The notes beneath the pieces are model-generated. The model was not told the DNA's origin. It did not search any database and saw only the letters and a list, made by a program, of their open reading frames with translations. This document shows positions 48,150-60,881 of a DNA stretch of 64,000 nucleotides, one piece after another. This stretch comes from Paragorgia papillata (Eukaryota; Cnidaria; Anthozoa; Scleralcyonacea; Coralliidae), in contig JAWNZC010000028.1 of assembly GCA_035771165.1 (NCBI GenBank), positions 173,501 through 237,500 on the forward strand, read 5' to 3'. Position 1 is the first letter of the stretch. Each line of letters starts with the position of its first letter. The position numbers and the translations under genes are program-made.

Positions 48150-49790
48150 TATGAGAAATACACCACTCAGTTCCCAGATGTAGTGAAATATGGATTCTAC
48201 GAGTGTTTTAGTTGCTAGAAAAAAACTCTTCTCCTTATAATAATTAAACTGTAATATCCACTTTAATTAGTATGTATCTAATCTACATTAAGTGGTGACT
48301 CCATTTTTTTGTAATTTTAATTTTGAGGAGATATCCACAAGTTTTGTCAGTGGTAACCAGGGTTTATAATGACAGTTTTTTTATTTAATCCAAAGTAAAA
48401 ATATATGCCACATGTGTCTTATCCTTGACATGGTTGCCTGCAAAAACTGTTTTGAAACAATTTTATATTGAACAAATTTTTAGATTTTTAATAAGGATTT
48501 ATATATATTCTCTATAAGTATTAAGCTTAAATTGTATTATGGGCATGTAATAATTATGTAAAATACACCACTCGCTTCCCGGGTGTAGTGAAATATCGAT
48601 TCTACGAATGTTTTAGTCATACATGTCCCAACATAAGCATCGGATGACGGATCGTAACGATCGGTAAAAGGGCGTTGCAGATCACACGTACCGTATACCA
48701 TCTGTATTCCGATAGTCACGGACCGACATCACGTGATACAGATGGTAGACACTTAGTAAATATATACGTTTCAGATGGTACGGATCGTACGGACCGTGAC
48801 ATCTGCATTCGGATGGTCACGGATCGATATCACATGATACAGATGGTAGAAATCGAGCATTACACGGCATAATGCCACAACTATATCACAATGTTGCCTC
48901 GTTCTTTATAAATCTCAGGCGCACGTCAAGTACGAAATATTCGTGACTCGAACATTACACAGCATAATGCCACTAGTATATCACAATGTTGCCTCGTTCT
49001 TTATAAAACTCCGGCGTACGTCAAGTACGAAATATTCGTGACTAGAGCATCACACGGCATCGTGACCATCCGAATACAGATGCCACGGTCCATACGATCC
49101 GTACCATCTGAACTATCTGCACTATCATACATATGTACAACATCTCAGAGTCACGTGTATTTACTAAGTCTAAACCACCTGTATCATGTGATGTCGGTCC
49201 GTGACCATCCGAATACAGATGCCACGGTCCGTACGATCCGTACCATCTGAACCATCTGCACTATCATACATACAACATCTGAGAGCAGCGTATATTTACT
49301 AAGTGTCTACCATCTGTATCACTTGATGTCGGTCCGTGACCATCGGAACACAGATGCTACGGTACGTACGATCTGCAACGCCCTTTTACCGATCGTTACG
49401 GTCCGACATCCGATGCCTATGTTGGACATAGCTCGTTTTAGTTGCTAGTAAAATACTCTTCTCCGTATAATAAACTGTAATATCCATTTTAATTAGTATG
49501 TATCTAATCTACATTAAGTGGTGACTCCATTTTTTCATAATTTTAATTTTGAGGAGATATCCACAAGTTTTGTCAGTGGTACGTAACCAGAGTTTATAAT
49601 GACAGTTTTTTTATTTAAACCAAAGTAAAAATATACGCCATGTCTTATCCTTGACATGGTTGCCAGCAAAAACTGTTTTGAAATTTATATTGAACAAATT
49701 TTTAGATTTTTAATAAGGATTTATATTATATATTCTCTATAAGTATAGCTTAAATTGTATTATGGGCATGTAATAATTATATATATAATT
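48150..49790. repeat. Direct repeats flanking a long foldback element
   Basis: The text TTTTAGTTGCTAG, ATCTACATTAAGTGGTGACT and TTGAGGAGATATCCACAAG occurs at 48.20-48.55 and 49.43-49.78 kb. The element between (48623-49429) has inverted arms of over 180 bp (CATCGGATGACGGATCGTAA and matching right side), with many CGGTCCGTGACCATC and ACAGATG units inside. No coding region. Confidence 0.65.
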
Positions 49791-49799
49791 TGATCATGT

Positions 49800-51530
49800 G
49801 TAATATACAGTAAAGAGCCTTTTTCAGGGAATGACATTTGTCCTTGTACACCACCAACGCGGGGGTTATCACGTCAAGTGAAAATGATGTATTTGTGTAT
49901 TCTAGTTAAATTCTGGCCAATTGTAACTATACTAAGTTCTATTTGTTTCTTTGTTTTGTTTTTTTCAGTTCCTTAGTACTTTCCAATTTCCATCATTTGG
50001 ATTAAATGATACTCAATCTGCTTTACTACTGTCATAGTTTTCCTATTGACTTATTTTGAAGACGTCGGTGAATTTACTTTTGAAAGACCAAAATATAAGG
50101 AAGAGTGCTTCAGTGCATGTTATATTGCCAAATTCGAGAGCTTGATACTGACGTTTTTAAGCAAAAACCATCGTCGGAGTAAACGGTTGATCAGAGTGAA
50201 CATGCATGGTTTATTCTTGCAAATTGTGTGTATTAATTGTATATTTACGATGGCCCGCAATGGTAAAACACAACTCCAAAATTTCGATGTTGACTGCTCA
50301 TAAATAGATTATTTGCCTACAGTACAAACAAAAACTGTTGCTTTTACTTATTACATGTATATCCAACTACAGTAGGGGAAATACATAACATCATATTCTC
50401 TTTCAATGATAGAAGAGCAAGTGGGCCTTATAGTATTCCTACGTTTATACTAAAAATATTGAGTAATGGACAGTAATATTATATTCTTAATATTATATTC
50501 TTTGAGATATTATTTAATTTTTCCCCTATCAGGTTATACATGTACCCTGGTCCATTAAAGACCATTATGTTCTACACCCCCCCCCCCCCCCCACCCCCGA
50601 AATGCTCAATTTCAAAGGGGTGCCAATTACTCGATTAGTGCCTTGCTGCAGTGGGATGCGACGCGGGTTTTCATTGAAAATGTCAATCACATTTCTAATG
50701 TCTAGCTTCCTTGGATTTATTGGATTTCCCCCCGTTATTTTCTATAATTTTAAATGTATTTGTATAATAAAACGTCCACTTCATCCCTAAATTTATATGA
50801 CACCTTCCAGGTTTTGATAAAATGCGCTATTGAAAACACGATTTAAAACTTTTTAAATCTTTCTTCAAAGTACCGTCGGAATGCAGGAAATGCCATTTCA
50901 GAGGTCCAAATTTAAAAAATTTTCCGGGGCACCCTAGGAATGGTTTGACTAAGGTGAAAGAAATTCTAGATCCGCCCCTGCAGCACCCCCCTGCAGCACC
51001 CCCCCTGCAGCACCCCCCCTACCAGATCAAGCTGGATCCATCACTGCACCAATCTTGCTTTCATCTTGGAGTAATCTAATAGCGTACCGTCCAGCTGCTA
51101 TTAATAGCACAAAAAGTGGACAAACAAAGCAAAATTGACTTTCAAATCATTGAAAATGAGCCATTATCCATTGTTCGAAGTGCAAGAATTGTGGGTAAAA
51201 GCGGACAAACATCAATCCTGACGTCATCACGACGGAGTGCTAGTGAAGCCCAACCAATAAAAACACTTGCCTAACAGATTTAGCCCCCTAACAGATTTAT
51301 AGTAATCGAAATATATAGAGAATAATACATGAATGCGCGGGTCAACACGAGAAATAAATTTCATATTTCCAAGCATTCATGTATTGTTCTGTTTATTATA
51401 TAAAAAACAGTCCTTTTTCCCCACAAAAATAGAGCAGTAAACTCTAATACGTTTCACGATAATCGACACATGTGAGATTATCGTTTTTATTAGTGGCGGA
51501 AACATCAATAAAACACCGCTCTATTTTATA
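49800..51530. other. Stretch without a recognised gene
   Basis: An 85-codon plus-strand frame at 50046-50303 shows no family signal. A C-tract (50577-50592) and a repeat of the CTAGATCCGCCC family follow, with GCAGCACCCCCC in three tandem copies near 50990. The end (51300-51530) contains TTTATTATATAA-type foldback text. Confidence 0.45.
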
Positions 51531-51537
51531 TAATAAA

Positions 51538-51679
51538 GTAAGGTTAGATATACTGCCGAAACAGAGAACGTAGGAGTCTAGCGTTTCGAGCGAAGGCCCT
51601 TCCTCTGCAGAGAGAAGGGTCTTCGCTCGAAACGTTAGACTCCTACGTTCTCTGTTTCGGCAGTATACCCAACCTTACT
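51538..51679. mobile_element. 142-bp near-perfect hairpin, minimal form of the GTTTCGAGCG family
   Basis: The arms GTAAGGTTAGATATACTGCC and its complement run to a loop CTCTGCAGAG with only a few mismatches. It is the inverted repeat of the 4974-6312 element with nothing left between. Confidence 0.8.
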
Positions 51680-52132
51680 ATATGTACTATGTACTATATA
51701 CTATATACTATATACTATATATATATATATAAAATAGGTTGCGTCTTACGCACGCTGTGATTGGTCAGTTACCGTGTTTATATCAGGCTATGTAAACACG
51801 GTTGTGATGTCACGGCACATTTTTTAGCCTTATTTCATAAAAGAAATAGAAAATGGATGCCCTGTGTTTATATAACCTGATGCAAACACGAGAGTGAGTT
51901 GGGAGAATTCGAAAGTACTTATGTAAACCCTCGCCTACGGCTCGGGTTCACATAAACTTTCGAATTCTCCCAACTCACTCTCGTGTTTGCATCAGGCTAT
52001 ATAAACACGGGCGGCCATTTTCTATTTCTTAAATATAACCAGACACAGTGCTACAAAGCGGTGCCCTCACCCTGTGGCGTTCAAAACATCGCGTTAAGAA
52101 TGTCCCGTCAAAAATGTCGCTTGCTATTGATT

Positions 52133-52244
52133 CCGAACGAACGAACGAACGAACGAACGAACGAACGAACGAACGAACGAACGAACGAACGAACGAACGA
52201 ACGAACGAACGAACGAACGAACGAACGAACGAACGAACGAACGA
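52133..52244. repeat. (GAAC)n microsatellite
   Basis: About 27 copies of GAAC. The ERTN- and VRSF-type frames across it are artefacts. It is followed by the stem GAAAGTTAGC and GCTAACTTTC. Confidence 0.95.
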
Positions 52245-53074
52245 AGTCACAAGCGGTTTGAAAGTTAGCTGCGCCCGCAAGCTAACTTTCAAGGCACCGC
52301 AATATTTTAACAGGGAGCCCATGTCACCAAAGTGTTTTTCAATAGGTACCTATAATAACAATAATATTTACGGGGTAACATAAATGAAATATGAAGTAAA
52401 TACAAGATAACAAGATATGGTTATATATATATAGACGTTATATATAATAGACGTTTGGTGGTCGTTCGTCAAGCTCAATTACTCAGAAAAGATTTTAGCG
52501 TTTGCATGAGAATAAGATGTAGTTAAAGTGATATGATAAGTTGTACGTATACATGTGCATGTGATACGTTTGCGAACTTGGTGTAATGTAACAAACGTTT
52601 GGTGGACGTTCGTCAAGCTCAATCAGCCCGGGGGCCGTCTTCTTCGTGATAAATTAATTTATGTTTTCCCCAGTTAGTCTTACCTTTAGGTAAGTGGAAT
52701 TTGGTGTTGTTTCTAGTATGGTATCGGTGGGAATTGCTATTTGGTATAGTAGATCAACTTTGAATCAAAAACGTTGTTCAGGACATTTAATGTTACTGTA
52801 GACCTTCGGGTTACGTTTTAGGGAAAACATAGCGCTCCGTCCATTTATTGCATATACCAAAACCTAGCTACACATTCGAAAGCTGATATATACTGGGCTA
52901 CAAGACTGCATCAAAACACATTTGGTAATTTAGTTATGAACGCAAACAAAAAATAGCGCTTCTGTTTATAAAGGTTTTCATTCCAATTTGAAATATACTA
53001 TAAGTGAACAACTAGGTAGATAAATATCATAGCAAAAAAAGGGTGTCCGAGTTTGTAAAAATTCCAAATACTTT

Positions 53075-53250
53075 TAGAGTTATAATTGTCAGTTGTTTGC
53101 TGTACAAGCTGTGTTAGTTGGTAATACTCAGAAAAACTCTGAGCTCTAAGCGGGACTCGAACCCAGCTCAGAGTTTTTCTCGAGCTCAGAGCTCTTCTGA
53201 TTATTACCAACTAACATAGCTTGTACAGCAAACAACTGACAATTATTACT
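53075..53250. mobile_element. Small foldback with a tRNA-like B-box at its centre
   Basis: Arms ATTGTCAGTTGTTTGCTGTA and its complement enclose text which on the minus strand reads GCTGGGTTCGAGTCCCGC, a canonical tRNA T-arm/B-box, and GAGCTC stems. This looks like a tRNA-derived fragment captured in a foldback element. Confidence 0.6.
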
Positions 53251-54169
53251 AACATCAAGCTGCAATTTCTCAAACTAACTTTTAGAGTTATCGAATTTTT
53301 ACTATCACAGCTAACACAGGAGGTTGAATGGGCTTGCATAAAAGGCCGTAAAAAGATAACTATTGAAAATTTTACAATTCCCAGACACACTTGTCACCAG
53401 AATGTTAAGTTACTCGAATATCAATTTTTAGACGATTCTGATAAATTTGTGTTCACTTATAGCCTTTTAAATTTCTTACTTTAGTTCAAAATATTTCTTT
53501 CAGGAAAAGCCGTGTGAAAGAAACCTCTTGTCACTTTTTTCATTGCTTAGAAATAAAAAAAACATTTCCGGAATCTGAAAGCCCTCATAAAGTGCTTCAC
53601 TTTCAGCGAATAAAAAAATTAAAAACACTATGGTTTGGAGGTCTACAGTAACCCTAAAAATACAGTTACAGCGATGCTCGTGACGTCGATCGTTTATTCA
53701 AGAGTATACAGAATTATATTAATAATATTACAGAATGTTTTGTTATATAGTATAAAGGTTACCAATCAGCCTGAAACATTTGAATTCAAAATACTATTAT
53801 TAATTAACGGATGCATGACAGCTACTTTGTATCAAATTACGAACTTAGAGTTGCCGAAGAGGAACTCTTCTAGGGGGGTCCGGGGGCATGCCCCCCCTTG
53901 AAAATTTTGAAATTTAGAGTCCAAAATGCCATTTTCCTGCATCCTGAGGGGTGAATTTTAAGATCACTGAAGGTCATAAAATTTCATAAAAACTAGTTAA
54001 AATACAACACATTTCTGACATTTTCAAATACAATTAATATGGAAAATTTTGTCAGGAACTACAAAACGATTTTTCGTCACGACATAATCTTATCAAAATA
54101 AAAACTATTTAACTAATATAAAGATTTATCTATTAGTATACCTGTTTATCTATATCTATGCTAATAGCC

Positions 54170-57100
54170 TGAGTCCGAAATCTTCCTTTTATATTTTAAT
54201 TGCTCCATTCTTTGCTCATTGATTTCGGTATTACTGGGGGGGGGGGGGGGGGGGTAGAGTATACGTATGTCCGTTAAGTCAAACAATGTGAACCAACACA
54301 TCACCCCATATATATGCGGTTTACACTCTCTATATATAACACCTTTAGCCGAAAACACCACATTTTTGGAAAAGATGGAAGGAACGAGTCAAATTGTCTG
54401 ACATTTTCAGATAAGTCTACCTTTACCAAGATAAAACTTTATTTAAAATATCAAGACAAATTATAAAATCAAACAATGTGAACTGAGAGACATTATTCAA
54501 GGGAGACTATTTAGTCTCCCCTGCGTGGAAAGGGAGACTAATTAGTCTCCCTTCAGATTTTAGACTTGCCGTTTACATGGTACAAATTTGGAACACAATT
54601 AACAGGTGCCAAGTTAAAAGTATGGTTAAAGTATCATAAAAAATTATAAACTGATAAAGTCAGACAATGTCAACCAACATATACGCACTCCGTGATATGC
54701 AGTTCATGCTCTATATATAACACCTTTAGCCGAAAATAGCTCATTTTTGGAAAAGATGGAAGGAATCAGTCAAATTGTCTGAAATTTTCAGATTAGCCTA
54801 CTTTTACCAAGATAAAACTTTAGTTAAAATATCAAGAGAAATCATTAAGTCAAACAATGTGAACCAACACATCACCCCATATATGCGGTTTTTACTCTCT
54901 CTATATATAACACCTTTAGCCGAAAATACCCCATTTTTGGAAGAGATGGAAGGAATGAGTCAAATTGTCTGAAATTTTCAGATAAGGCTACCTTTACCAA
55001 GATAAAACTTTGGTGAAAATATCAAGAAAAATTATAAAATCAAACAATGTGAACTGAGAGACATTATTCAAGGGAGACTATTTAGTCTCCCCTGCGTGGA
55101 AAGGGAGACTAATTAGTCTCCCTTCAGATTTTAGACTTGCCGTTTACATGGTACAAATTTGGAACACAATTAACAGGTGCCAAGTTAAAAGTATGGTTAA
55201 AGTATCATAAAAAATTATAAACTGATAAAGTCAGACAATGTCAACCAACATTTACGCACTCCGTGATATGCAGTTTATACTCTATATATAACACCTTTAG
55301 CCGAAAATACCCCATATTTGGAAAAGATGGAAGAAATCTGTCAAATGGTCTGAAATTTTGAAATTAATTTACGTTTACTAAGTTAGAACTATGGTTAAAA
55401 TATAAAGAAAAACCATGAAGTCAAACAATGTGAACCAACACATCACCCCATATATGCGGTTTTTACTCTCTCTATATATAACACCTTTAGCCGAAAATAC
55501 CACATTTTTGTAAAAGATGGAAGGAATGAGTCAAATTGTCTGAAATTTTCAGATAAGGCTACCTTTACCAAGATAAAACTTTGGTGAAAATATCAAGAAA
55601 AATTATAAAATCAAACAATGTGAACTGAGAGACATTATTCAAGGGAGACTATTTAGTCTCCCCTGCGTGGAAAGGGAGACTAATTAGTCTCCCTTCAGAT
55701 TTTAGACTTGCCGTTTACATGGTACAAATTTGGAACACAATTAACAGGTGCCAAGTTAAAAGTATGGTTAAAGTATCATAAAAAATTATAAACTGATAAA
55801 GTCAGACAATGTCAACCAACATTTACGCACTCCGTGATATGCAGTTTATACTCTATATATAACACCTTTAGCCGAAAATACCCCATTTTTGGAAAAGATG
55901 GAAGAAATCTGTCAAATGGTCTGAAATTTTGAAATTAATTTACGTTTACTAAGTTAGAACTATGGTTAAAATATAAAGAAAAACCATGCAGTCAAACAAT
56001 GTGAACCAACACATCACCCCATATATGCGGTTTTTACTCTCTCTATATATAACACCTTTAGCCGAAAATACCCCATTTTTGGAAAAGATGGAAGGGATGA
56101 GTCAAATTGTCTGAAATTTTCAGATAAGTCTACCTTTACCAAGTTAAAACTTTAGTTAAAATATCAAGAAAAATTATAAAATCAAACAATGTGAACTGAG
56201 AGACATTATTCAAGCGAGACTATTTAGTCTCCCCTGCATGGAAAGGGAGACTAATTAGTCTCCCTTCAGATTTTAGACTTGCCGTTTACATGGTACAAAT
56301 TTGGAACACAATTAACAAGTGCCAAGTTAAAAGTATGGTTAAAGTATCATAAAAATTATAAACTGATGAAGTCAGACAATGTCAACCAACATATACGCAC
56401 TCCGTGATATGCAGTTCATGCTCTATATATAACACCTTTAGCCGAAAATACCCCATTTTTGGAAAAGAGGGAAGGAATCAGTCAAATTGTCTGAAATTTT
56501 CAGATTAGTCTACTTTTACCAAGATAAAACGTTAGTTAAAATATCAAGAGAAACCATTAATTAAGTCAAACAATGTGAACCAACATATCGCTCCATATAT
56601 ACGGCTTATACTCTCTCTATATATAACACCTTTAGCCGAAAATACCCCATTTTGGGAAAAGATGGAAGAAATCTGTCAAATGGCCTGAAATTTTGAAATT
56701 AATTTACTTTTACTAAGTTAGAACTATGGTTAAAATATAAAGAGAAACCATGTAGTCAAACAATGTGAACCAACACATCACCCCATATATGCGGATTTTA
56801 CTCTCTCTATATATAACACCTTTAGCCGAAAATACCCCATTTTTGGAAAAGATGGAAGGGATGAGTCAAATTGTCTGAAATTTTCAGATAAGTCTACCTT
56901 TACCAAGTTAAAACTTTAGTTAAAATATCAAGAAAAATTATAAAATCAAACAATGTGAACTGAGAGACATTATTCAAGCGAGACTATTTAGTCTCCCCTG
57001 CATGGAAAGGGAGACTAATTAGTCTCCCTTCAGATTTTAGACTTGCCGTTTACATGGTACAAATTTGGAACACAATTAAGGCCTGTTCCAAACGCCGCTC

Positions 57101-58640
57101 TTCTTATGTGCCGAACCTAATGATAATGACCTAAATCCTTTGTTTATGCTGATTTGCATTAGGTTCGGCGCATGAGAAGAGCGGCGTTTGGAACGGGCCT
57201 AACAAGTGCCAAGTTAAAAGTATGGTTAAAGTATCATAAAAATTATAAACTGATGAAGTCAGACAATGTCAACCAACATATACGCACTCCGTGATATGCA
57301 GTTCATGCTCTATATATAACACCTTTAGCCGAAAATACCCCATTTTTGGAAAAGAGGGAAGGAATCAGTCAAATTGTCTGAAATTTTCAGATTAGTCTAC
57401 TTTTACCAAGATAAAACGTTAGTTAAAATATCAAGAGAAACCATTAATTAAGTCAAACAATGTGAACCAACATATCGCTCCATATATACGGCTTATACTC
57501 TCTCTATATATAACACCTTTAGCCGAAAATACCCCATTTTGGGAAAAGATGGAAGAAATCTGTCAAATGGCCTGAAATTTTGAAATTAATTTACTTTTAC
57601 TAAGTTAGAACTATGGTTAAAATATAAAGAGAAACCATGTAGTCAAACAATGTGAACCAACACATCACCCCATATATGCGGATTTTACTCTCTCTATATA
57701 TAACACCTTTAGCCGAAAATACCCCATTTTGGGAAAAGATGGAAGAAATCTGTCAAATGGCCTGAAATTTTGAAATTAATTTACTTTTACTAAGTTAGAA
57801 CTATGGTTAAAATATAAAGAGAAACCATGTAGTCAAACAATGTGAACCAACACATCACCCCATATATGCGGATTTTACTCTCTCTATATATAACACCTTT
57901 AGCCGAAAATACCCCATTTTGGGAAAAGATGGAAGAAATCTGTCAAATGGCCTGAAATTTTGAAATTAATTTACTTTTACTAAGTTAGAACTATGGTTAA
58001 AATATAAAGAGAAACCATGTAGTCAAACAATGTGAACCAACACATCACCCCATATATGCGGTTTTTACTCTCTCTATATATAACACCTTTAGCCGAAAAT
58101 ACCCCATTTTTGGAAAAGATGGAAGGAATGAGTCAAATTGTCTGAAATTTTCAGATAAGTCTACCTTTACCAAGATAAAACTTTATTTAAAATATCAAGA
58201 AAAATTATAAAATCAAACCATGTGAACTGAGAGACATTGTTCAAGGGAGACTATTTAGTCTCCCCTGCGTGGAAAGGGAGACTAATTAGTCTCTCTTCAG
58301 ATTTTAGACTTCATGTCGTTTACATGGTACAAATTTGAACACAATTACCAAGTGCTAAGTTAAAAGTATGATTATAAACTGATAAAGTCAGACAATGTCA
58401 ACCAACTTATGCGCACTCCGTGATATGCAGTTTATACTCTATATATAACACGTTTATTAGCCGAAAATACCCCATTTTATGAAATGATGGAAGAAATCTG
58501 TCAAATGGTCTGAAATTTTGAAATGAATTTACTTTTACCAGTTAGAACTATGGTTAACATATCAAGAGAAACCATGAAGTGGAAGAATGTGAACCAACAC
58601 ATATATAAAACCTTTAGGCCTAAAAAACACTTTTAGGAAA
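54170..58640. repeat. 190/380-bp satellite with conserved hairpins
   Basis: The marker TATATATAACACCTTTAGCC recurs about 16 times, at spacings near 190 or 380 bp (54339, 54720, 54910, 55289, 55482, 55861 and so on). The 380-bp spacings contain a second unit type with two adjacent stems, GGGAGACTATTTAGTCTCCC and GGGAGACTAATTAGTCTCCC. The A/B order repeats as about 570-bp blocks in the first half and simple 190-bp units near 57.5-58.1 kb. No coding region. Confidence 0.92.
57080..57199. mobile_element. 120-bp Harbinger-like MITE inserted in the satellite
   Basis: GGCCTGTTCCAAACGCCGCT and AGCGGCGTTTGGAACGGGCC form the ends, with TAA on both sides. Neighbouring satellite units at 55.74 and 56.30 kb show the empty site (CACAATTAACA(A/G)GTGCC), confirming a clean insertion. 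Confidence 0.88.
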
Positions 58641-58904
58641 TATTGAATAAATTAGTCAAATTTCCCGAAATTTTGAAACGAGTCCACTTTTACCAAGTTA
58701 CTGACTTTTACCAAGTTAGAACTTTAGTTAAAATATCAAGAAAAATTATGAAGTCAGACAATGTTGACCATGCACCACAGTTATATGTAGTTTATACTCG
58801 CTATACAAGACATTTAGGTCAATATGTACCTATTCGAAATCGAAGGCGTTTTCTTGTTGAAAATGATACAACAGTGTTGGCATGACCACATGATCATTAT
58901 TATC

Positions 58905-59090
58905 GTCGCCATTATCATCATCATCATCATCATCATTATCGTCATCATCCCATCCTGAATGTAACCGTCATTGTCATCGTCGTCATTATCATCTTACTTA
59001 TGATAATATCATCCTAGCTATTCTTCATTATCATTATCATATTATTATTATTATTATTATTACTATTATTATTATGATTATGATTGTTGT
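58905..59090. repeat. ATC/ATT trinucleotide tract
   Basis: Interrupted CATCAT, TTATCA and TTATTA repeats. Followed by a tandem duplication of AT-rich text (TTGTATACACAAGATTATAT at 59155 and 59263). Confidence 0.9.
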
Positions 59091-59339
59091 TGTTGATAGA
59101 TATATACATTTAATATATTTAGATAATGCGCTATAAAAATCTGTATGCAAGTATATTGTATACACAAGATTATATTAGCAAGAAAGACTATATTATATAG
59201 ACTATATAATATTATATTATATATAGTAATAGTAATTATTATATTATATATAGTAATAGTATATTGTATACACAAGATTATATTAGCAAGAAAGACTATA
59301 TTATATAGACTATATAATATTATATTATATGACTATATA

Positions 59340-60120
59340 ATAATATATTCTTTTAATGAAGGTTACTTAAAAATATATTTGCCACTGATCGTTCTCAGAA
59401 AATTGTATTTAAGTGCTTGGTTATTTAACTTTATACGGTTGTCGCTATATATAAATTATAAATGGTATATATTTTTAGAATTCTCAGTAAAGCATGACAC
59501 CCAGACAGTCATCCTGAATAAATATTCGGTGCAGGTCTGAGACAGCATGACTGCTTCTTAAAAGACTTTTAATACGCGTCAAACAACCCGACCGTTTCAG
59601 ACCTTCAGAGAATGTTGATTATCATTGCGCGCGTATTCCGTATAGTGAAGTAAAGCGCTTGATTTATAAGCTTGCCTAATATATTATATTTTCAGAGTAT
59701 GAGAGTTGACGCTCAGACTACATGCACTAGTTATCAAGCTATGCTCAGACTTAGATATCTTGACTTATTATGCATTTATCCTCTCTTGCTATATTAAACA
59801 TGCAGTAACTTAAAGAAATCGATTATTGAGTGGCAAGTTGTTTCAATTTGTATCACCCTTACTGAACTCATATACTTCAACTCATCAAGTCTTGATCAAG
59901 ACATCAACTTTTATATAAATTCCAAAAGCAAATGCAAAGATTTTGTGCTCTTTACCGATCTTATATTATAGCCGATGAGATTGAGAAGTGTCAATATAAT
60001 CGAAAGGTCGTATTACACTTGCTATGAAGAACATATAAGGCGATATATGCCATATATGGCATGGGCCCTCTCGTGTATTTGGGTCCTTCTCATGTGTATC
60101 TTCTCAGGTACTGGCACTGC
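59340..60120. other. Stretch without a recognised gene
   Basis: AT-rich, no repeats of note and no convincing exon. A plus-strand frame from 59975 (MRLRSVNIIERSYYTCYEEH) runs into the repeats at 60.13 kb and is not supported. Confidence 0.4.
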
Positions 60121-60191
60121 CAAGTATAATAGTCCCCCAGAGCCTTTTCAGCGCGCCAGCACGGGAGAGGCTCTGGGGACGAGAATGATAC

Positions 60192-60881
60192 CAACCTCGT
60201 CCCCAGGGCCATTTGTGGGAGCTGGGCCAAGATGGCGGCCAAAAACAAAATGGCGGGAACAAATGGCCCTGGCACAGGCTGCAAAAAATGAGCCATATTT
60301 TGACCAGGTCGACCTCACTCCAAAATTAAGGATTATCCTTAATTGTCAACTCGCCTCAAATTAAGGATAATCTTAATTTTAAATGAAAACTCATCCCCAT
60401 ACCCCAACCCCGAACCACAACCCCCCGGAAACCATAAACCTAACCACAACCCCCCGGTGTCCCTAAACCTAATCACAACCCTCCGGAAAAATACTTTTTG
60501 ACTTTGTTCACCAAGTCTTTCGTTCGCCCGATTTAGAAAACACTCTAAATTGCCGTCCCATGGACTTCGTTGTATCATTACATATTCTTCCGACGATTTA
60601 CGGGTGTTTCGCCAGCTTTCCTGCACATTTTCATTCATTTTGAAGTTGTTTTTAACAGCCGGCAATTCTGGTATCACTTATTTAATATAATTTGAGCCTA
60701 TAAACAAATGCCCGCGAGCTAACCTGCCGCCTGCCTTGTTTCCACCAATCAGAATACCTAAAACATCCACGGGTTATCTTGACCAATCAGATGTGGTGAT
60801 AGCTCAGCCTGTGCCAGGGCCATTTGTTCTTGGCCGCCATCTTGGCCCAGTCCCCCACAAATGGCCCTGGGGACGAGGTTG
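60192..60881. mobile_element. 690-bp foldback element with CAACCTCGTCCCC ends
   Basis: Inverted arms of about 90 bp begin CAACCTCGTCCCCAGGGCCA and contain CCAAGATGGCGGCCA and AATGGCCCTGGCACAGGCT. The interior is C-rich with CCACAACCCCCCGG repeats and a stem ATTAAGGATAATC. A related hairpin (GCCTTTTCAGCGCGCCAGCA) lies just outside at 60129-60182. Confidence 0.7.

Noticed and set aside
50046..50303. 85-codon plus-strand frame as a possible gene.
   Set aside because: No domain, no splice context and no repeat relation; length is within chance expectation for AT-rich DNA.
51983..52383. Open frames with ERTN or VRSF repeats.
   Set aside because: Direct translation of a (GAAC)n microsatellite.
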